A stretch of DNA of 64,000 nucleotides from Aphelocoma coerulescens (Eukaryota; Chordata; Aves; Passeriformes; Corvidae): positions 8,841,578-8,905,577 of the forward strand of contig NC_091014.1 in the NCBI RefSeq assembly GCF_041296385.1, given 5' to 3'. Position 1 is the first letter of the stretch. The number at the start of each line of letters is the position of its first letter. Made by a program: the position numbers and the translations under genes. The notes under the pieces were generated by a model. The model made no database searches. It was not told the origin of the DNA and saw only the letters and a list, made by a program, of their open reading frames with translations. Positions 22,501 through 34,851 of the stretch are shown piece after piece.

Positions 22501-23287
22501 GAATTTGAGTAGCCCAAGGGAGCAAAAAGGGACCTCCTGCTGTGCTGTGCTGTGATCAGCATCAGAGAAACTCTTCCCAATAAACAGCACCATCGTAGCC
22601 AGTAGCAAGGATCTCCAGTCAGAAAAAAGCAAGGGAGGAGGTTTGTACTGAGGATGGCGTCTAAATGCAGACACGTCTACATCCCTATACAAAATAGAGT
22701 TCCTCTCGGAATGGCAAGAGAGAAGCCAGTTGCTGCAAGTGTCAGGAGGAGCACATCTTTATGTGGCATTGAGGGAGAGCACATTAGAGTGGAGTGATCT
22801 AAGCTTCAGGAGTTCTGTGTTTTGAGGACTTTTCTTTTTCCTTTTCCAAACTTGTATTTCTTGTTACAGTGGCTTGTCCATTTCTCAGCCAGGCTATTGA
22901 TCAGCCACATCTAGCGTAAGAAGTAGTTTGGATGGTTTTTTGTGCTACTGTGCAAACCATCAGTTGGATGTATGTAATCTTTTGTCAAACAATAAACAGA
23001 TCTTTGAAAGTGTTCCTAAATTCAGGAGAGAAACCCTCCCAAAAGGGTTTATCTCACAAAAGATGTGTGAGGCAGGACAGTATTGGTGTAAAAGAAGGGT
23101 AGGCCTTAACATTGGATGACGTTTAAACTTCCTGTGCATCATTCAAGCAGCCTCTAATTCTTGCTTTCTCACTAAACCTGTAACTAAAAATTAGCCTGTA
23201 TTGTATGACAGGCTGTGGCCAAAGTAATAAATATTATTGTTAATAGTAAAGAACATCTGCCTGCAATCATCAGTAAAAGCCTGCACC
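19567..23287. other. Intergenic spacer, unit 3, no gene recognised
   Basis: The CpG marker is TG at 20957-20958, shared with unit 5. The hairpin is at 23026-23055. No coding sequence is supported. Confidence 0.6.
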
Positions 23288-23881
23288 TATATAGAGAGCG
23301 TATCGGGGTCCTGTCACCCATATTTATATTTGAGAAGGGTTTGTGTGGGAGGGTGCTTGTGCCTGCTTTGTACAGGGAAGCCCTGGGGTTCCCAGGTTCA
23401 CGACTGATGGGTCTGCACTTTGTGTCTGTTGAGGCTCTGGGTGCCCAGGGCCATGATGAGTTCCCGGGCTGGGGATGGCGGGTGGGGCTGGCCTGTGATG
23501 CGCTCTGGGGCCTGTGACACCACAGGGGCCGTGTCACAATGGGGGCAGCTAGAAAAGGCCCCGTTGGTTGCCATTGCCCCCAGTAGAGCCTGGGCAAGCG
23601 GTGAGTGCACACAGGTGGTGGGGAGGCCGGGCTGGGGGAGGGCTGGGGCAGAAGCGCCGGCAGCCGGGGCGTGTGTTCTGTCCCTGCACGCAGGGCCCAG
23701 CCCCTGGCGGGAGCGCCTTGCTCCGGCTCGGTGCTCGCTGGGGCAGCGGTGCAGGCCTTGCCTCCTGCCAGCTGCCGGGGGCCCTCTCCTTCCTGCTGCC
23801 ACATCCCTGTGGCTCCTGCCCCGCACCGGCTGCCTCCATTCCGGCCCTACTGAACCCCTTCTGTGTGTCCTCTTGCAGACC
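23288..23881 (+). promoter_or_regulatory. Candidate promoter and spliced 5' leader of gene 4
   Basis: TATATAG is at 23288-23294, the intron is 23601-23878 and the G-run motif is 23620-23648. Position 23573 in exon 1 is A rather than G (CpG to CpA), shared only with gene 6. Confidence 0.55.
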
Positions 23882-26413
23882 ATGGCTTTATTGTCATTGC
23901 TCTTCGTGCTCGTGCAAAGCCTGATCCAGTACCCCCAGCCAGCTGGGGATGGGCTGGATGAGGCCACGCACCGGCGAATGCAGGAGCGGGAGGAGCTGCT
24001 CGACCGCGAGATGGCTCGGCTGCTGCAGGAGCTGGAGCAAGGGCCCCCGGAGCAGCAGGATGAGGGCTGGGGAGCTCTGCTCTTTGGTGCCCTGCAGCAG
24101 TGGCCATTCTGGGCTCTTGCTGGACTCCTGCTCCTCTTGGGCCTGTGGTTTAGCTGCAGGAGAAAGTGCCGTGAAGCCAACAGCAGCGGCAAGGACCAGA
24201 GCTCCTGCAAGACCCTAGGAGAGGAGAGAGGAAAAGAACAGCAAGAAGACACTATTGATTCAAAGGAAGATGGAGAAAACCATAATATGACCGTGGAGGC
24301 AGATGACAGCGGTAATGAAAATGAAGGAGAAGGCAGTCCTGTGGCTGCAAATGAAGGAGAGGAAGATGATGCCAGTGAAGGAAATGAAGATGTGAAGGTG
24401 AAGGAAGACCAAAATGTGAAGAATGAAGATGCCTGTGACTTAAAGAAAGATGAAGGACGGAGTGGTGGGAATGTGCCAGGAGGCAACACTGCTGAAGGAA
24501 AGGAAGAAGAACCTGGCAATGTTGCTCGAGATAAAGAAGGCCATGCTGAAGCAAATGAAGGAGAAAACAAGGATGTGCAGGTGGAACAAGACCATGATGC
24601 TGAAAAGAAAGAAGGAGGAGATGGAAATGAAGAAAAAACCATTGATGCAAATACGAAGGCAGGCAACAATGATGATGTAAAAGAAGGTCAATACGAGGGA
24701 GATGGAAAGGGAGAAAATGCGGATCTGAAGGTGGAGGAAAGCAGTGATGCCGGTGAGCAAAGAAGCAGTGATTGGACAGGACAGGAAGACAGCAGTGATG
24801 GTGGGAATGCAGTAGACCATTGCGGTTTTGCTGCAACTGAGGAAGAAAAGAATGACGTTGGAAACGAAGAAGGCAATGATGGAGACAAAGATGAGAAAGG
24901 CAGTGCTGCCGATATGAAGGGAGAAAAGAATGAAGATGGAAATGGAGAGGAGCACGGCAACGTTGCTTCAACTGAAGAAGGTGCTGATAAAGCAAGTGAA
25001 GGAGACAGCAACAATGTGAAGGTGAAGGAAGACCGGCATTCCAGTGAACACAGAACCAGTGATCAGAAGGGGAAGGATCAGGAAAACAGGGATGCGAATG
25101 TGAAAGGCAAGAAGAATGAAGATGGAAAAGAAGAAGAAGGTGGAAATGTGGCTGCCAGTGAAAAAGAAGGCCGCGGTGATGGCAAGGACAAAGGCAGCCG
25201 TGGTGGAACTGAAGAGGAAGAAGACACCCGGGACGTTGGGAATAAGCGAGGGATCCTTTTAGTGGATCGCATACAGTGTCCTGTCGAGGACGTAGAGAGA
25301 GGTCGCTCAGTGGCAGCGGAGCTGATGGAGAGCTTCACGCGTGTCTTTACTGACAGCGTGAGCAATAGTTTCTACCCGGTGCCTCAAGAAGCCATCGGGG
25401 TGGGCAGTGCCTTTGAGGGTTGGAGTCCCCGTGAGCAGGATGTGGTGTACCGCATGCTGGTCCCACTGAATCCCCCGCCGGGACACGCCTTCCACCTGGA
25501 GCTGAACAGTGCCGGGCAGATGGCAGCAAGGACCTTCTGCGTCCGTGTGGAGCTGGTGTGCACGTGCGAGAGGGAGCAGCTGGGCGAGAAGCTGTTGTGC
25601 TTCCTGCACCACTCGCAGAAGGAGCTGCGGCGGAAGCAGAAGCCCAGCCTCCTAAAGACACTCTGCACCGGCTCCTACCTGGACGTGGAGAAAACCTCCC
25701 ACTGGTTCTACAAGCTGGTGAGATGCTCGTGGCTGCATTTGCCTCAGTCGTACTCGTGGCACTTGGTGTTTCAGCCCTGCAGCCGGTCCTGCCAATTCCG
25801 GCTGAGCAAAGGCAAGGAGAGCCTGATGGTGGAGATGCTGTTTGGGGTGCGCCACGGGGACTCCGACATCTTTGTGGTCAGCCAGCCCACAGAGGCCCAG
25901 AAAGGCGGCTCCAGCAGCTTTGTCAGCAGCCGGCCCGCCAAGGCCGAGTCCATCGCAAGCACAGCGTGGCCTGAGACGTACGCTGTGGCAGAGGCAAAAT
26001 TCTTCCAGCACGTGGCCAGGCAGGTGCCGTGTGAGAGCTTGCACCTGAAATGCCTGCAGCTCTTCACCTACATCCTGAGGGGCACAGGTTTTTCCAGCTC
26101 GACCTGGAAGACTGTGGTCATGCACGTGCTGACCACCGTACCGCTGTCCAAGTGGCGCAGGAGGGAATTTGAGCGGCGGCTGTGGGACATCATGGCATAC
26201 CTGCGCCGCTGCCTGCAGTTGAAACGCCTGGAGCACTTTGTCCTGGGCAACAAGAGGCTTCCTGCGGAGATCAGCTTGCCGCCGGCAATGCGAACGGTCG
26301 AGCCGCTCAACCTCTTTGAGCACCTGGCCCGAGATCCGGCCGCCCACGCGGAGGCGATGCAAGCTTACGGTCAGCTGCGATTCCGCCTCTGGACGCTGCT
26401 CTCCAGCCACTGA
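23882..26413 (+). CDS. ITPRIPL1: ITPRIPL1-like membrane protein, gene 4 (843 aa)
   Basis: The frame is intact and the predicted protein is identical to gene 2 (Q395, P533, F680, A795, T838). Only the upstream leader distinguishes them: position 23573 is A where gene 2 has G. The match fits a copy of gene 2 produced by the dimer duplication. Confidence 0.9.
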   Translation: MALLSLLFVLVQSLIQYPQPAGDGLDEATHRRMQEREELLDREMARLLQELEQGPPEQQDEGWGALLFGALQQWPFWALAGLLLLLGLWFSCRRKCREANSSGKDQSSCKTLGEERGKEQQEDTIDSKEDGENHNMTVEADDSGNENEGEGSPVAANEGEEDDASEGNEDVKVKEDQNVKNEDACDLKKDEGRSGGNVPGGNTAEGKEEEPGNVARDKEGHAEANEGENKDVQVEQDHDAEKKEGGDGNEEKTIDANTKAGNNDDVKEGQYEGDGKGENADLKVEESSDAGEQRSSDWTGQEDSSDGGNAVDHCGFAATEEEKNDVGNEEGNDGDKDEKGSAADMKGEKNEDGNGEEHGNVASTEEGADKASEGDSNNVKVKEDRHSSEHRTSDQKGKDQENRDANVKGKKNEDGKEEEGGNVAASEKEGRGDGKDKGSRGGTEEEEDTRDVGNKRGILLVDRIQCPVEDVERGRSVAAELMESFTRVFTDSVSNSFYPVPQEAIGVGSAFEGWSPREQDVVYRMLVPLNPPPGHAFHLELNSAGQMAARTFCVRVELVCTCEREQLGEKLLCFLHHSQKELRRKQKPSLLKTLCTGSYLDVEKTSHWFYKLVRCSWLHLPQSYSWHLVFQPCSRSCQFRLSKGKESLMVEMLFGVRHGDSDIFVVSQPTEAQKGGSSSFVSSRPAKAESIASTAWPETYAVAEAKFFQHVARQVPCESLHLKCLQLFTYILRGTGFSSSTWKTVVMHVLTTVPLSKWRRREFERRLWDIMAYLRRCLQLKRLEHFVLGNKRLPAEISLPPAMRTVEPLNLFEHLARDPAAHAEAMQAYGQLRFRLWTLLSSH

Positions 26414-27526
26414 GAGGAATTCCCTGCACAGAGCTGTGCTGGGGGGGCTCACACCCGAAGGCAGCCACGTGAGCACGGCATCATTCTTGCTTTTTTCACT
26501 GGCAATCCTGAAGCTGCTTTCCTGCTCCCATGGATGGAAGATGCTGTGGCACATGGATTCACCGTGCAGACACACATCTCTGCGTTGCCTTGCCTTTCGC
26601 CTTCCAGTCATGACGGTGCTGTTGCAATATTGCCCAAAGTCTGTAAGGCAGAAACTGGCTCCACCTGCACATCCTCACGGAAGACACTGATGCTGAGAGG
26701 TTGCCTGGCATGCCTGGAAGACCAAAACCGAGCCTGTTAGAAAATTAATGTAGTTTTTTCAGTGACCTGTATGTACTTTATAATGGTTTTGTAAAGATGT
26801 AGTTCATCTCAGTCTGTGGAAGTGAAGATAATAGTTTTAACTCACTTTACCATAGGAGAATAGGTAGTCCAAGTTTTCGTAATAGGAACTAGTTTCATCA
26901 TCATCACGTCAAGAGGTCCTTTAGGATTGTTAGTGTGAGATTATTTCCCAGTTACCCTTAGTTTAGGCAATTGAGCTACTCTGGTATAGCTGCCCTTCAG
27001 TAATATCTACATATGTATGTTTGAAGAAATAATAAAAGGAGAGAAGTTTCTCAAATTGCCTGAAAAGTGTCCTTCTTTGTATTTAACCCAATGGTTCTTA
27101 GAGAATGTCCATCCATTGCAGCTACCTGAAAAAATGACAAAGTGACTCAAGCGGTGATTGTGTCCAGCAGTCACATCTCGGTATTGCATTTCTGCAACAC
27201 TCTAGAGCCGGGCTATTAATTTTGTCTCATGAATGCAAGCAGAAGTCATGATGGTTGAAACAGCTAAAATATTAATTAATCCTCCCAGTGCTGCTTAAAA
27301 CCTGCCCCTCCTCATTGAGAGCATGGGAAAGAAAGCTGCTGTGGCCCACGTCAGAGAGGGAAGTCCTCTGAGGGGCCAGGAACAAGCAGGCAAGAGTGAG
27401 GAGAGCAGGCAGGGACCTCCCAGAGGAGGATCGCTGCCAACAGCAGAACTCGCTGTTCCACTGAGAGGGAACTGTGCTCGCTGAGCTCCCTGCCTTTTGC
27501 TTCCTCTGCTGGGCAGGCACTGCTCC
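26414..27526 (+). other. 3' UTR and downstream flank of gene 4
   Basis: Same markers as unit 2 (3' UTR T). No gene is seen. Confidence 0.7.
27031..27036 (+). terminator. Candidate polyadenylation signal AATAAA, gene 4
   Basis: Canonical hexamer in the conserved position. Confidence 0.5.
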
Positions 27527-28000
27527 TGATGCCATGAAGATTTTTTGCCTTTTCTTTTATACCCCTATTATACCTTTTACAACTTCTGTATTCTTAGTGG
27601 GTTTTGCCTACATTCTTGGACTTGTTTGTCAAGCTAAGAGACCCAACATTTTAGAAGCTTCGTAGTTAGGGATCGGTGTGCCCCAGACCCCAAGGTCCTC
27701 TCCAGAACACATTCTGTAAACCAAGATAGAACCATCCAGGGGAAGGATCCTTGGGGAGGGGGGCTCACTTGAGCCTCTCATTGGGGAATCTTGGATAGAT
27801 ATGCTAATTAGTAAAACCTATAATGTTATACCTAATGTTGGGGACACAAACACACACACACACACTCGGTGGGGCGCATCTCGATGCATATGACCTGGAC
27901 GTGTGCACCTAAGGATCCTTAAAATAAATACCAAGGTAAAATCTCTTTTCCCCTTCTAACCGGGTATGATTCTTGATTTTAAGACCAGGAAAAGGCATCA
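27527..28000 (+). mobile_element. Solo LTR, unit 4 (474 bp, short form)
   Basis: Short form with (CA)7, as in units 1 and 2. Confidence 0.8.
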
Positions 28001-28004
28001 CTCC

Positions 28005-31000
28005 CACCACAGCCCCTTTGGCCCAGCTTGTGGAAGGAGGAGAACACCCTCCTTGCTCCCTTCTCCCCAAACACACCCACCCACTTTGTTCCCCTCTCCT
28101 CTGCCCCCAGCTGCAGAGACCTGCCCTGTCCCTTGCCCCAGCTCCAGTCTCTCATCAGCCCCTTCCACAAGGACGTGTGCTCTCAGTGGGTAGGACTTGA
28201 TCTCTGTGTGCCATTGAGCCTTACGGCCTGACCGCACAGCTTGTGTGGCCTCTGGGGCGATGCTTGGATTCGGGGAGAAGCACGGCCCCCATGGCTTCTT
28301 GTTGCACAATCCACCCAGGGCTAGATTGGCCAGGGCCAAAACTATTGCAGGTGGTCAAACTGTGGGTGTGGCTGTGAGTTTTGGTGCATGTGCAAGTGTG
28401 CTGTGTGTCTGAGGAGCATGCTGGGAGAGGGGAAGGGCAGAACCTACAACCTACAGTTGCTACTGAAACACTGTGGTGTAGCTCAGGTGCTGGTTTTAAC
28501 TGGTCAGTAGTATGCAACCCCACTAGGATGGAAATTGAAAACAGTGTTCCATAAGAGCAAGCATGGCCAAATGATCTGGATGTCTTTCTGGCACTGAGCT
28601 GTTCTTTCAGGCCTTGAAAACAGGGGAGCTCTGATAAAGTAACTGAGCACCTGGTTGGTATTAACTCTCCTTTGCACTGTCAATTCCCCTTCTTTGGGAA
28701 TACCTCACCCTGCGGGCTCTGTGTCTCTCCTAAGCCTGTTCGTATTGATGTGAGTGTGCTTTTCATGCCCATGCCATCTGGCACTGGTATTACACCAGAG
28801 TTGTTCCTGCCACTGCGGTTCAAGGTCTCTCCATTTCTGCATGAAAGTCTCGTCTCCTTTGTTACGGACACTGCACTCCTTAGGAAGCTGAGAAATACAT
28901 TTGAACATAGTGGGAAAAATGTTGAAGTGGAAGTGTTGCGAAGATGTGTGGCCAGTTTCACAACATCTTTCCTGTGGAACTGCTGCAGGCTGAATGGAGC
29001 AAGTCCTGCTGTCAGATGTGCATTCGGAGAAAGCAGGTTTGAATGAAATGAGTCACAGCCAGAGAACTGTCAGCGCATATCAGTAGTATCAGATACAGGT
29101 TTCTGTAGCCAATTGTCCTTTGGATTTACTGAAGAAAACCCCTTCCCGGTTTAAATCCTGGACACTGAAATCCACAGAAAACTCACATTTGCTCCAAGCG
29201 TGAAGCCAAGTCACTTTCTTCCTGCTTCCTTCATCAGTGGAGCCCAAACTGAGTTAGAATTTAAAACTGTGTTGTTCTCTGTACAGCTGCTACCAGAGAG
29301 GATGAGCAGAAGTATCAGGACAACCTGCTGGTGTCTTCTCTGGCCATAGACATCTGGGCTGTAAGATGTACTGAAATAATTTATCTTGCCTCAGCATTGC
29401 CGTGTTCATGTCCAGAGAATGGCCTGTTGTCAGAAGCCTTTCTGAAGACGCAGTTAGTTGAAAATTGCAGGTGCGGGTGCTTGCAACTACTCTAACATTT
29501 TGTGCATCCTTCTGAGGGAAGCATAGTCTGAAATGAAGAAGTGGCAGTATTTTGAAGGCAAGTGCAATAGAAGGAGGGTAACTTGTTTGGAAGGGTGGGG
29601 ATAGCACTGCCTATCATTTCACAAAGCATTCTTTGAGAAGGGAAGAGCTGCGTGCCTTAAGGTGCTAATCATGATCAGCATGTTCCATTCTGAACACCTG
29701 GACATGCTTGCAAAATACAGGACATGCCTCCATCCAGGCTGGAAAGAAGGAGCCCACTGCTGCAGGGTGGAGTGGGTTCCTTTGTGCAAGTCAGCACAAG
29801 TCCCAAAGCCTTGAGGTGGATTGGAAGGTAGAGAGCTTCTAGACACAAGCTATTGCCAGAGTGTTTGGTTGGTGTTGCCTGTTCCTCAGAGTGTGGACTA
29901 ATCTCCACTCTTCATTCCCCGTGACTGTTTCCTTCCTAAGGAAGATTCGCGCCTTTCTGATTGCAGGTCGTGTGCTTATGCAGCTAAAGGTAGCTGGGAG
30001 GCTGCTGAGCTGAGGTGAGCTGAGCTGGTAGGCTAAGTGGAGCAGTAAAAGTCATTCACAGTCAGTGAGTGAGTTGACCTCAGGTCCTTCAAATAATGCA
30101 GTCCAAGAAGATTTTGCCAGTATTTCCACTGGAAGCCTACCACAGGTCTCTTGCTTTTTCTGTGTTTGACTGGCTGGTAGATTGGGAGGGACAAGAGGGT
30201 GTGAAATGCTTGACCAGGGCATGAATGAAATGGCTTTTTTCTTTAGTTGGTCCTAGGCGTCTCAACCTGAAGTTCTAGGGAGAGAGAGTGGGAGTGGCAG
30301 AGTTTGTTTAAAGCTGCCTTTTCTCCAGGGTCAGCAAATGAATAGGCTCTTTACCACTCTGGGTCTGGTAGTGTGGGCTTTCTGAATAGCTTTAGCTACA
30401 GGTGAGTTTATAAAACACCTCCCTCAGAACAGACTGGAGGTTTTCTCTGTCTGCTTGACAGTCAGGTGACTGGAGGTCAGAAGAAATTTTTCCTCCCGTT
30501 CTGCATCTTATTTACTCATGTCCCAAAGGTGAGCACTGTGCTTGGCCATGAAGCTTGTCATCAGAAGACATTTAAAAGGAGCAGGGTGACATAGGCTGCT
30601 GAAACAGAGTAGCCTGTGAAATTCCTGACTCTCTCGTCTTTCTTTGTGGCGCTGCCTGTGAATGACTGATCAGTGGCTGCTGTGATCCTGTCTTCCTCTG
30701 CTTCCCTCCCTGCTGGGTACCACTTGGGACATGGAGCTGTTCAATGGCGACCTCATCTAGATGGCAGAATTTATAAGGAGCTGGTTGTTGGTTTTATATA
30801 GGATGGTTCAGAAAACTGTGTTTTCTGAGTGCACCCAGCTCTTGTGTCACGGCTGGACAAGGGAAGGGCGATCACTCAGACATTCTGTGTTTTGTCAGCC
30901 CTCAGCTGATAAAGAGTATTTCAGAGATCACCCAAGAGGAATTTGAGTAGCCCAAGGGAGCAAAAAGGGACCTCCTGCTGTGCTGTGCTGTGATCAGCAT

Positions 31001-31725
31001 CAGAGAAACTCTTCCCAATAAACAGCACCATCGTAGCCAGTAGCAAGGATCTCCAGTCAGAAAAAAGCAAGGGAGGAGGTTTGTACTGAGGATGGCGTCT
31101 AAATGCAGACACGTCTACATCCCTATACAAAATAGAGTTCCTCTCGGAATGGCAAGAGAGAAGCCAGTTGCTGCAAGTGTCAGGAGGAGCACATCTTTAT
31201 GTGGCATTGAGGGAGAGCACATTAGAGTGGAGTGATCTAAGCTTCAGGAGTTCTGTGTTTTGAGGACTTTTCTTTTTCCTTTTCCAAACTTGTATTTCTT
31301 GTTACAGTGGCTTGTCCATTTCTCAGCCAGGCTATTGATCAGCCACATCTAGCGTAAGAAGTAGTTTGGATGGTTTTTTGTGCTACTGTGCAAACCATCA
31401 GTTGGATGTATGTAATCTTTTGTCAAACAATAAACAGATCTTTGAAAGTGTTCCTAAATTCAGGAGAGAAACCCTCCCAAAAGGGTTTATCTCACAAAAG
31501 ATGTGTGAGGCAGGACAGTATTGGTGTAAAAGAAGGGTAGGCCTTAACATTGGATGACGTTTAAACTTCCTGTGCATCATTCAAGCAGCCTCTAATTCTT
31601 GCTTTCTCACTAAACCTGTAACTAAAAATTAGCCTGTATTGTATGACAGGCTGTGGCCAAAGTAATAAATATTATTGTTAATAGTAAAGAACATCTGCCT
31701 GCAATCATCAGTAAAAGCCTGCACC
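28005..31725. other. Intergenic spacer, unit 4, no gene recognised
   Basis: The CpG marker is CA at 29395-29396, as in unit 2. The hairpin is at 31464-31493. No coding sequence is supported. Confidence 0.6.
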
Positions 31726-32319
31726 TATATAGAGAGCGTATCGGGGTCCTGTCACCCATATTTATATTTGAGAAGGGTTTGTGTGGGAGGGTGCTTGTGC
31801 CTGCTTTGTACAGGGAAGCCCTGGGGTTCCCAGGTTCACGACTGATGGGTCTGCACTTTGTGTCTGTTGAGGCTCTGGGTGCCCAGGGCCATGATGAGTT
31901 CCCGGGCTGGGGATGGCGGGTGGGGCTGGCCTGTGATGCGCTCTGGGGCCTGTGACACCACAGGGGCCGTGTCACAATGGGGGCAGCTAGAAAAGGCCCC
32001 GTTGGTTGCCGTTGCCCCCAGTAGAGCCTGGGCAAGCGGTGAGTGCACACAGGTGGTGGGGAGGCCGGGCTGGGGGAGGGCTGGGGCAGAAGCGCCGGCA
32101 GCCGGGGCGTGTGTTCTGTCCCTGCACGCAGGGCCCAGCCCCTGGCGGGAGCGCCTTGCTCCGGCTCGGTGCTCGCTGGGGCAGCGGTGCAGGCCTTGCC
32201 TCCTGCCAGCTGCCGGGGGCCCTCTCCTTCCTGCTGCCACATCCCTGTGGCTCCTGCCCCGCACCGGCTGCCTCCATTCCGGCCCTACTGAACCCCTTCT
32301 GTGTGTCCTCTTGCAGACC
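31726..32319 (+). promoter_or_regulatory. Candidate promoter and spliced 5' leader of gene 5
   Basis: TATATAG is at 31726-31732, the intron is 32039-32316 and the G-run motif is 32058-32086. It matches the gene 3 leader. Confidence 0.55.
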
Positions 32320-34851
32320 ATGGCTTTATTGTCATTGCTCTTCGTGCTCGTGCAAAGCCTGATCCAGTACCCCCAGCCAGCTGGGGATGGGCTGGATGAG
32401 GCCACGCACCGGCGAATGCAGGAGCGGGAGGAGCTGCTCGACCGCGAGATGGCTCGGCTGCTGCAGGAGCTGGAGCAAGGGCCCCCGGAGCAGCAGGATG
32501 AGGGCTGGGGAGCTCTGCTCTTTGGTGCCCTGCAGCAGTGGCCATTCTGGGCTCTTGCTGGACTCCTGCTCCTCTTGGGCCTGTGGTTTAGCTGCAGGAG
32601 AAAGTGCCGTGAAGCCAACAGCAGCGGCAAGGACCAGAGCTCCTGCAAGACCCTAGGAGAGGAGAGAGGAAAAGAACAGCAAGAAGACACTATTGATTCA
32701 AAGGAAGATGGAGAAAACCATAATATGACCGTGGAGGCAGATGACAGCGGTAATGAAAATGAAGGAGAAGGCAGTCCTGTGGCTGCAAATGAAGGAGAGG
32801 AAGATGATGCCAGTGAAGGAAATGAAGATGTGAAGGTGAAGGAAGACCAAAATGTGAAGAATGAAGATGCCTGTGACTTAAAGAAAGATGAAGGACGGAG
32901 TGGTGGGAATGTGCCAGGAGGCAACACTGCTGAAGGAAAGGAAGAAGAACCTGGCAATGTTGCTCGAGATAAAGAAGGCCATGCTGAAGCAAATGAAGGA
33001 GAAAACAAGGATGTGCAGGTGGAACAAGACCATGATGCTGAAAAGAAAGAAGGAGGAGATGGAAATGAAGAAAAAACCATTGATGCAAATACGAAGGCAG
33101 GCAACAATGATGATGTAAAAGAAGGTCAATACGAGGGAGATGGAAAGGGAGAAAATGCGGATCTGAAGGTGGAGGAAAGCAGTGATGCCGGTGAGCAAAG
33201 AAGCAGTGATTGGACAGGACAGGAAGACAGCAGTGATGGTGGGAATGCAGTAGACCATTGCGGTTTTGCTGCAACTGAGGAAGAAAAGAATGACGTTGGA
33301 AACGAAGAAGGCAATGATGGAGACAAAGATGAGAAAGGCAGTGCTGCCGATATGAAGGGAGAAAAGAATGAAGATGGAAATGGAGAGGAGCACGGCAACG
33401 TTGCTTCAACTGAAGAAGGTGCTGATAAAGCAAGTGAAGGAGACAGCAACAATGTGAAGGTGAAGGAAGACCGGCATTCCAGTGAACACAGAACCAGTGA
33501 TCGGAAGGGGAAGGATCAGGAAAACAGGGATGCGAATGTGAAAGGCAAGAAGAATGAAGATGGAAAAGAAGAAGAAGGTGGAAATGTGGCTGCCAGTGAA
33601 AAAGAAGGCCGCGGTGATGGCAAGGACAAAGGCAGCCGTGGTGGAACTGAAGAGGAAGAAGACACCCGGGACGTTGGGAATAAGCGAGGGATCCTTTTAG
33701 TGGATCGCATACAGTGTCCTGTCGAGGACGTAGAGAGAGGTCGCTCAGTGGCAGCGGAGCTGATGGAGAGCTTCACGCGTGTCTTTACTGACAGCGTGAG
33801 CAATAGTTTCTACCCGGTGCCTCAAGAAGCCATCGGGGTGGGCAGTGCCTTTGAGGGTTGGAGTCCCCGTGAGCAGGATGTGGTGTACCGCATGCTGGTC
33901 CCACTGAATCCCCCGCCGGGACACGCCTTCCACCTGGAGCTGAACAGTGCCGGGCAGATGGCAGCAAGGACCTTCTGCGTCCGTGTGGAGCTGGTGTGCA
34001 CGTGCGAGAGGGAGCAGCTGGGCGAGAAGCTGTTGTGCTTCCTGCACCACTCGCAGAAGGAGCTGCGGCGGAAGCAGAAGCCCAGCCTCCTAAAGACACT
34101 CTGCACCGGCTCCTACCTGGACGTGGAGAAAACCTCCCACTGGTTCTACAAGCTGGTGAGATGCTCGTGGCTGCATTTGCCTCAGTCGTACTCGTGGCAC
34201 TTGGTGTTTCAGCCCTGCAGCCGGTCCTGCCAATTCCGGCTGAGCAAAGGCAAGGAGAGCCTGATGGTGGAGATGCTGTTTGGGGTGCGCCACGGGGACT
34301 CCGACATCTTTGTGGTCAGCCAGCCCACAGAGGCCCAGAAAGGCGGCTCCAGCAGCTCTGTCAGCAGCCGGCCCGCCAAGGCCGAGTCCATCGCAAGCAC
34401 AGCGTGGCCTGAGACGTACGCTGTGGCAGAGGCAAAATTCTTCCAGCACGTGGCCAGGCAGGTGCCGTGTGAGAGCTTGCACCTGAAATGCCTGCAGCTC
34501 TTCACCTACATCCTGAGGGGCACAGGTTTTTCCAGCTCGACCTGGAAGACTGTGGTCATGCACGTGCTGACCACCGTACCGCTGTCCAAGTGGCGCAGGA
34601 GGGAATTTGAGCGGCGGCTGTGGGACATCATGGCATACCTGCGCCGCTGCCTGCAGTTGAAACGCCTGGAGCACTTTGTCCTGGGCAACAAGAGGCTTCC
34701 TGGGGAGATCAGCTTGCCGCCGGCAATGCGAACGGTCGAGCCGCTCAACCTCTTTGAGCACCTGGCCCGAGATCCGGCCGCCCACGCGGAGGCGATGCAA
34801 GCTTACGGTCAGCTGCGATTCCGCCTCTGGACGCTGCTCTCCAGCCACTGA
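32320..34851 (+). CDS. ITPRIPL1: ITPRIPL1-like membrane protein, gene 5 (843 aa)
   Basis: The frame is intact and the predicted protein is identical to gene 3 (R395, P533, S680, G795, T838). G795 is found only in genes 3 and 5 and so marks the second gene of each dimer. Confidence 0.9.
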   Translation: MALLSLLFVLVQSLIQYPQPAGDGLDEATHRRMQEREELLDREMARLLQELEQGPPEQQDEGWGALLFGALQQWPFWALAGLLLLLGLWFSCRRKCREANSSGKDQSSCKTLGEERGKEQQEDTIDSKEDGENHNMTVEADDSGNENEGEGSPVAANEGEEDDASEGNEDVKVKEDQNVKNEDACDLKKDEGRSGGNVPGGNTAEGKEEEPGNVARDKEGHAEANEGENKDVQVEQDHDAEKKEGGDGNEEKTIDANTKAGNNDDVKEGQYEGDGKGENADLKVEESSDAGEQRSSDWTGQEDSSDGGNAVDHCGFAATEEEKNDVGNEEGNDGDKDEKGSAADMKGEKNEDGNGEEHGNVASTEEGADKASEGDSNNVKVKEDRHSSEHRTSDRKGKDQENRDANVKGKKNEDGKEEEGGNVAASEKEGRGDGKDKGSRGGTEEEEDTRDVGNKRGILLVDRIQCPVEDVERGRSVAAELMESFTRVFTDSVSNSFYPVPQEAIGVGSAFEGWSPREQDVVYRMLVPLNPPPGHAFHLELNSAGQMAARTFCVRVELVCTCEREQLGEKLLCFLHHSQKELRRKQKPSLLKTLCTGSYLDVEKTSHWFYKLVRCSWLHLPQSYSWHLVFQPCSRSCQFRLSKGKESLMVEMLFGVRHGDSDIFVVSQPTEAQKGGSSSSVSSRPAKAESIASTAWPETYAVAEAKFFQHVARQVPCESLHLKCLQLFTYILRGTGFSSSTWKTVVMHVLTTVPLSKWRRREFERRLWDIMAYLRRCLQLKRLEHFVLGNKRLPGEISLPPAMRTVEPLNLFEHLARDPAAHAEAMQAYGQLRFRLWTLLSSH

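Larger units (their letters stand above)
6675..23555 (+). repeat. Higher-order dimer, first copy (genes 2 and 3)
   Basis: Gene 2 with its downstream unit and gene 3 with its downstream unit form a 16,880-base block. It matches the next block at every variable site checked: residues 395, 680 and 795, the 3' UTR T/C site, the LTR 4-base indel and the spacer CpG site. The left boundary is approximate. It lies to the right of the leader G/A site, where position 6673 is G but its counterpart 23573 is A. Confidence 0.75.
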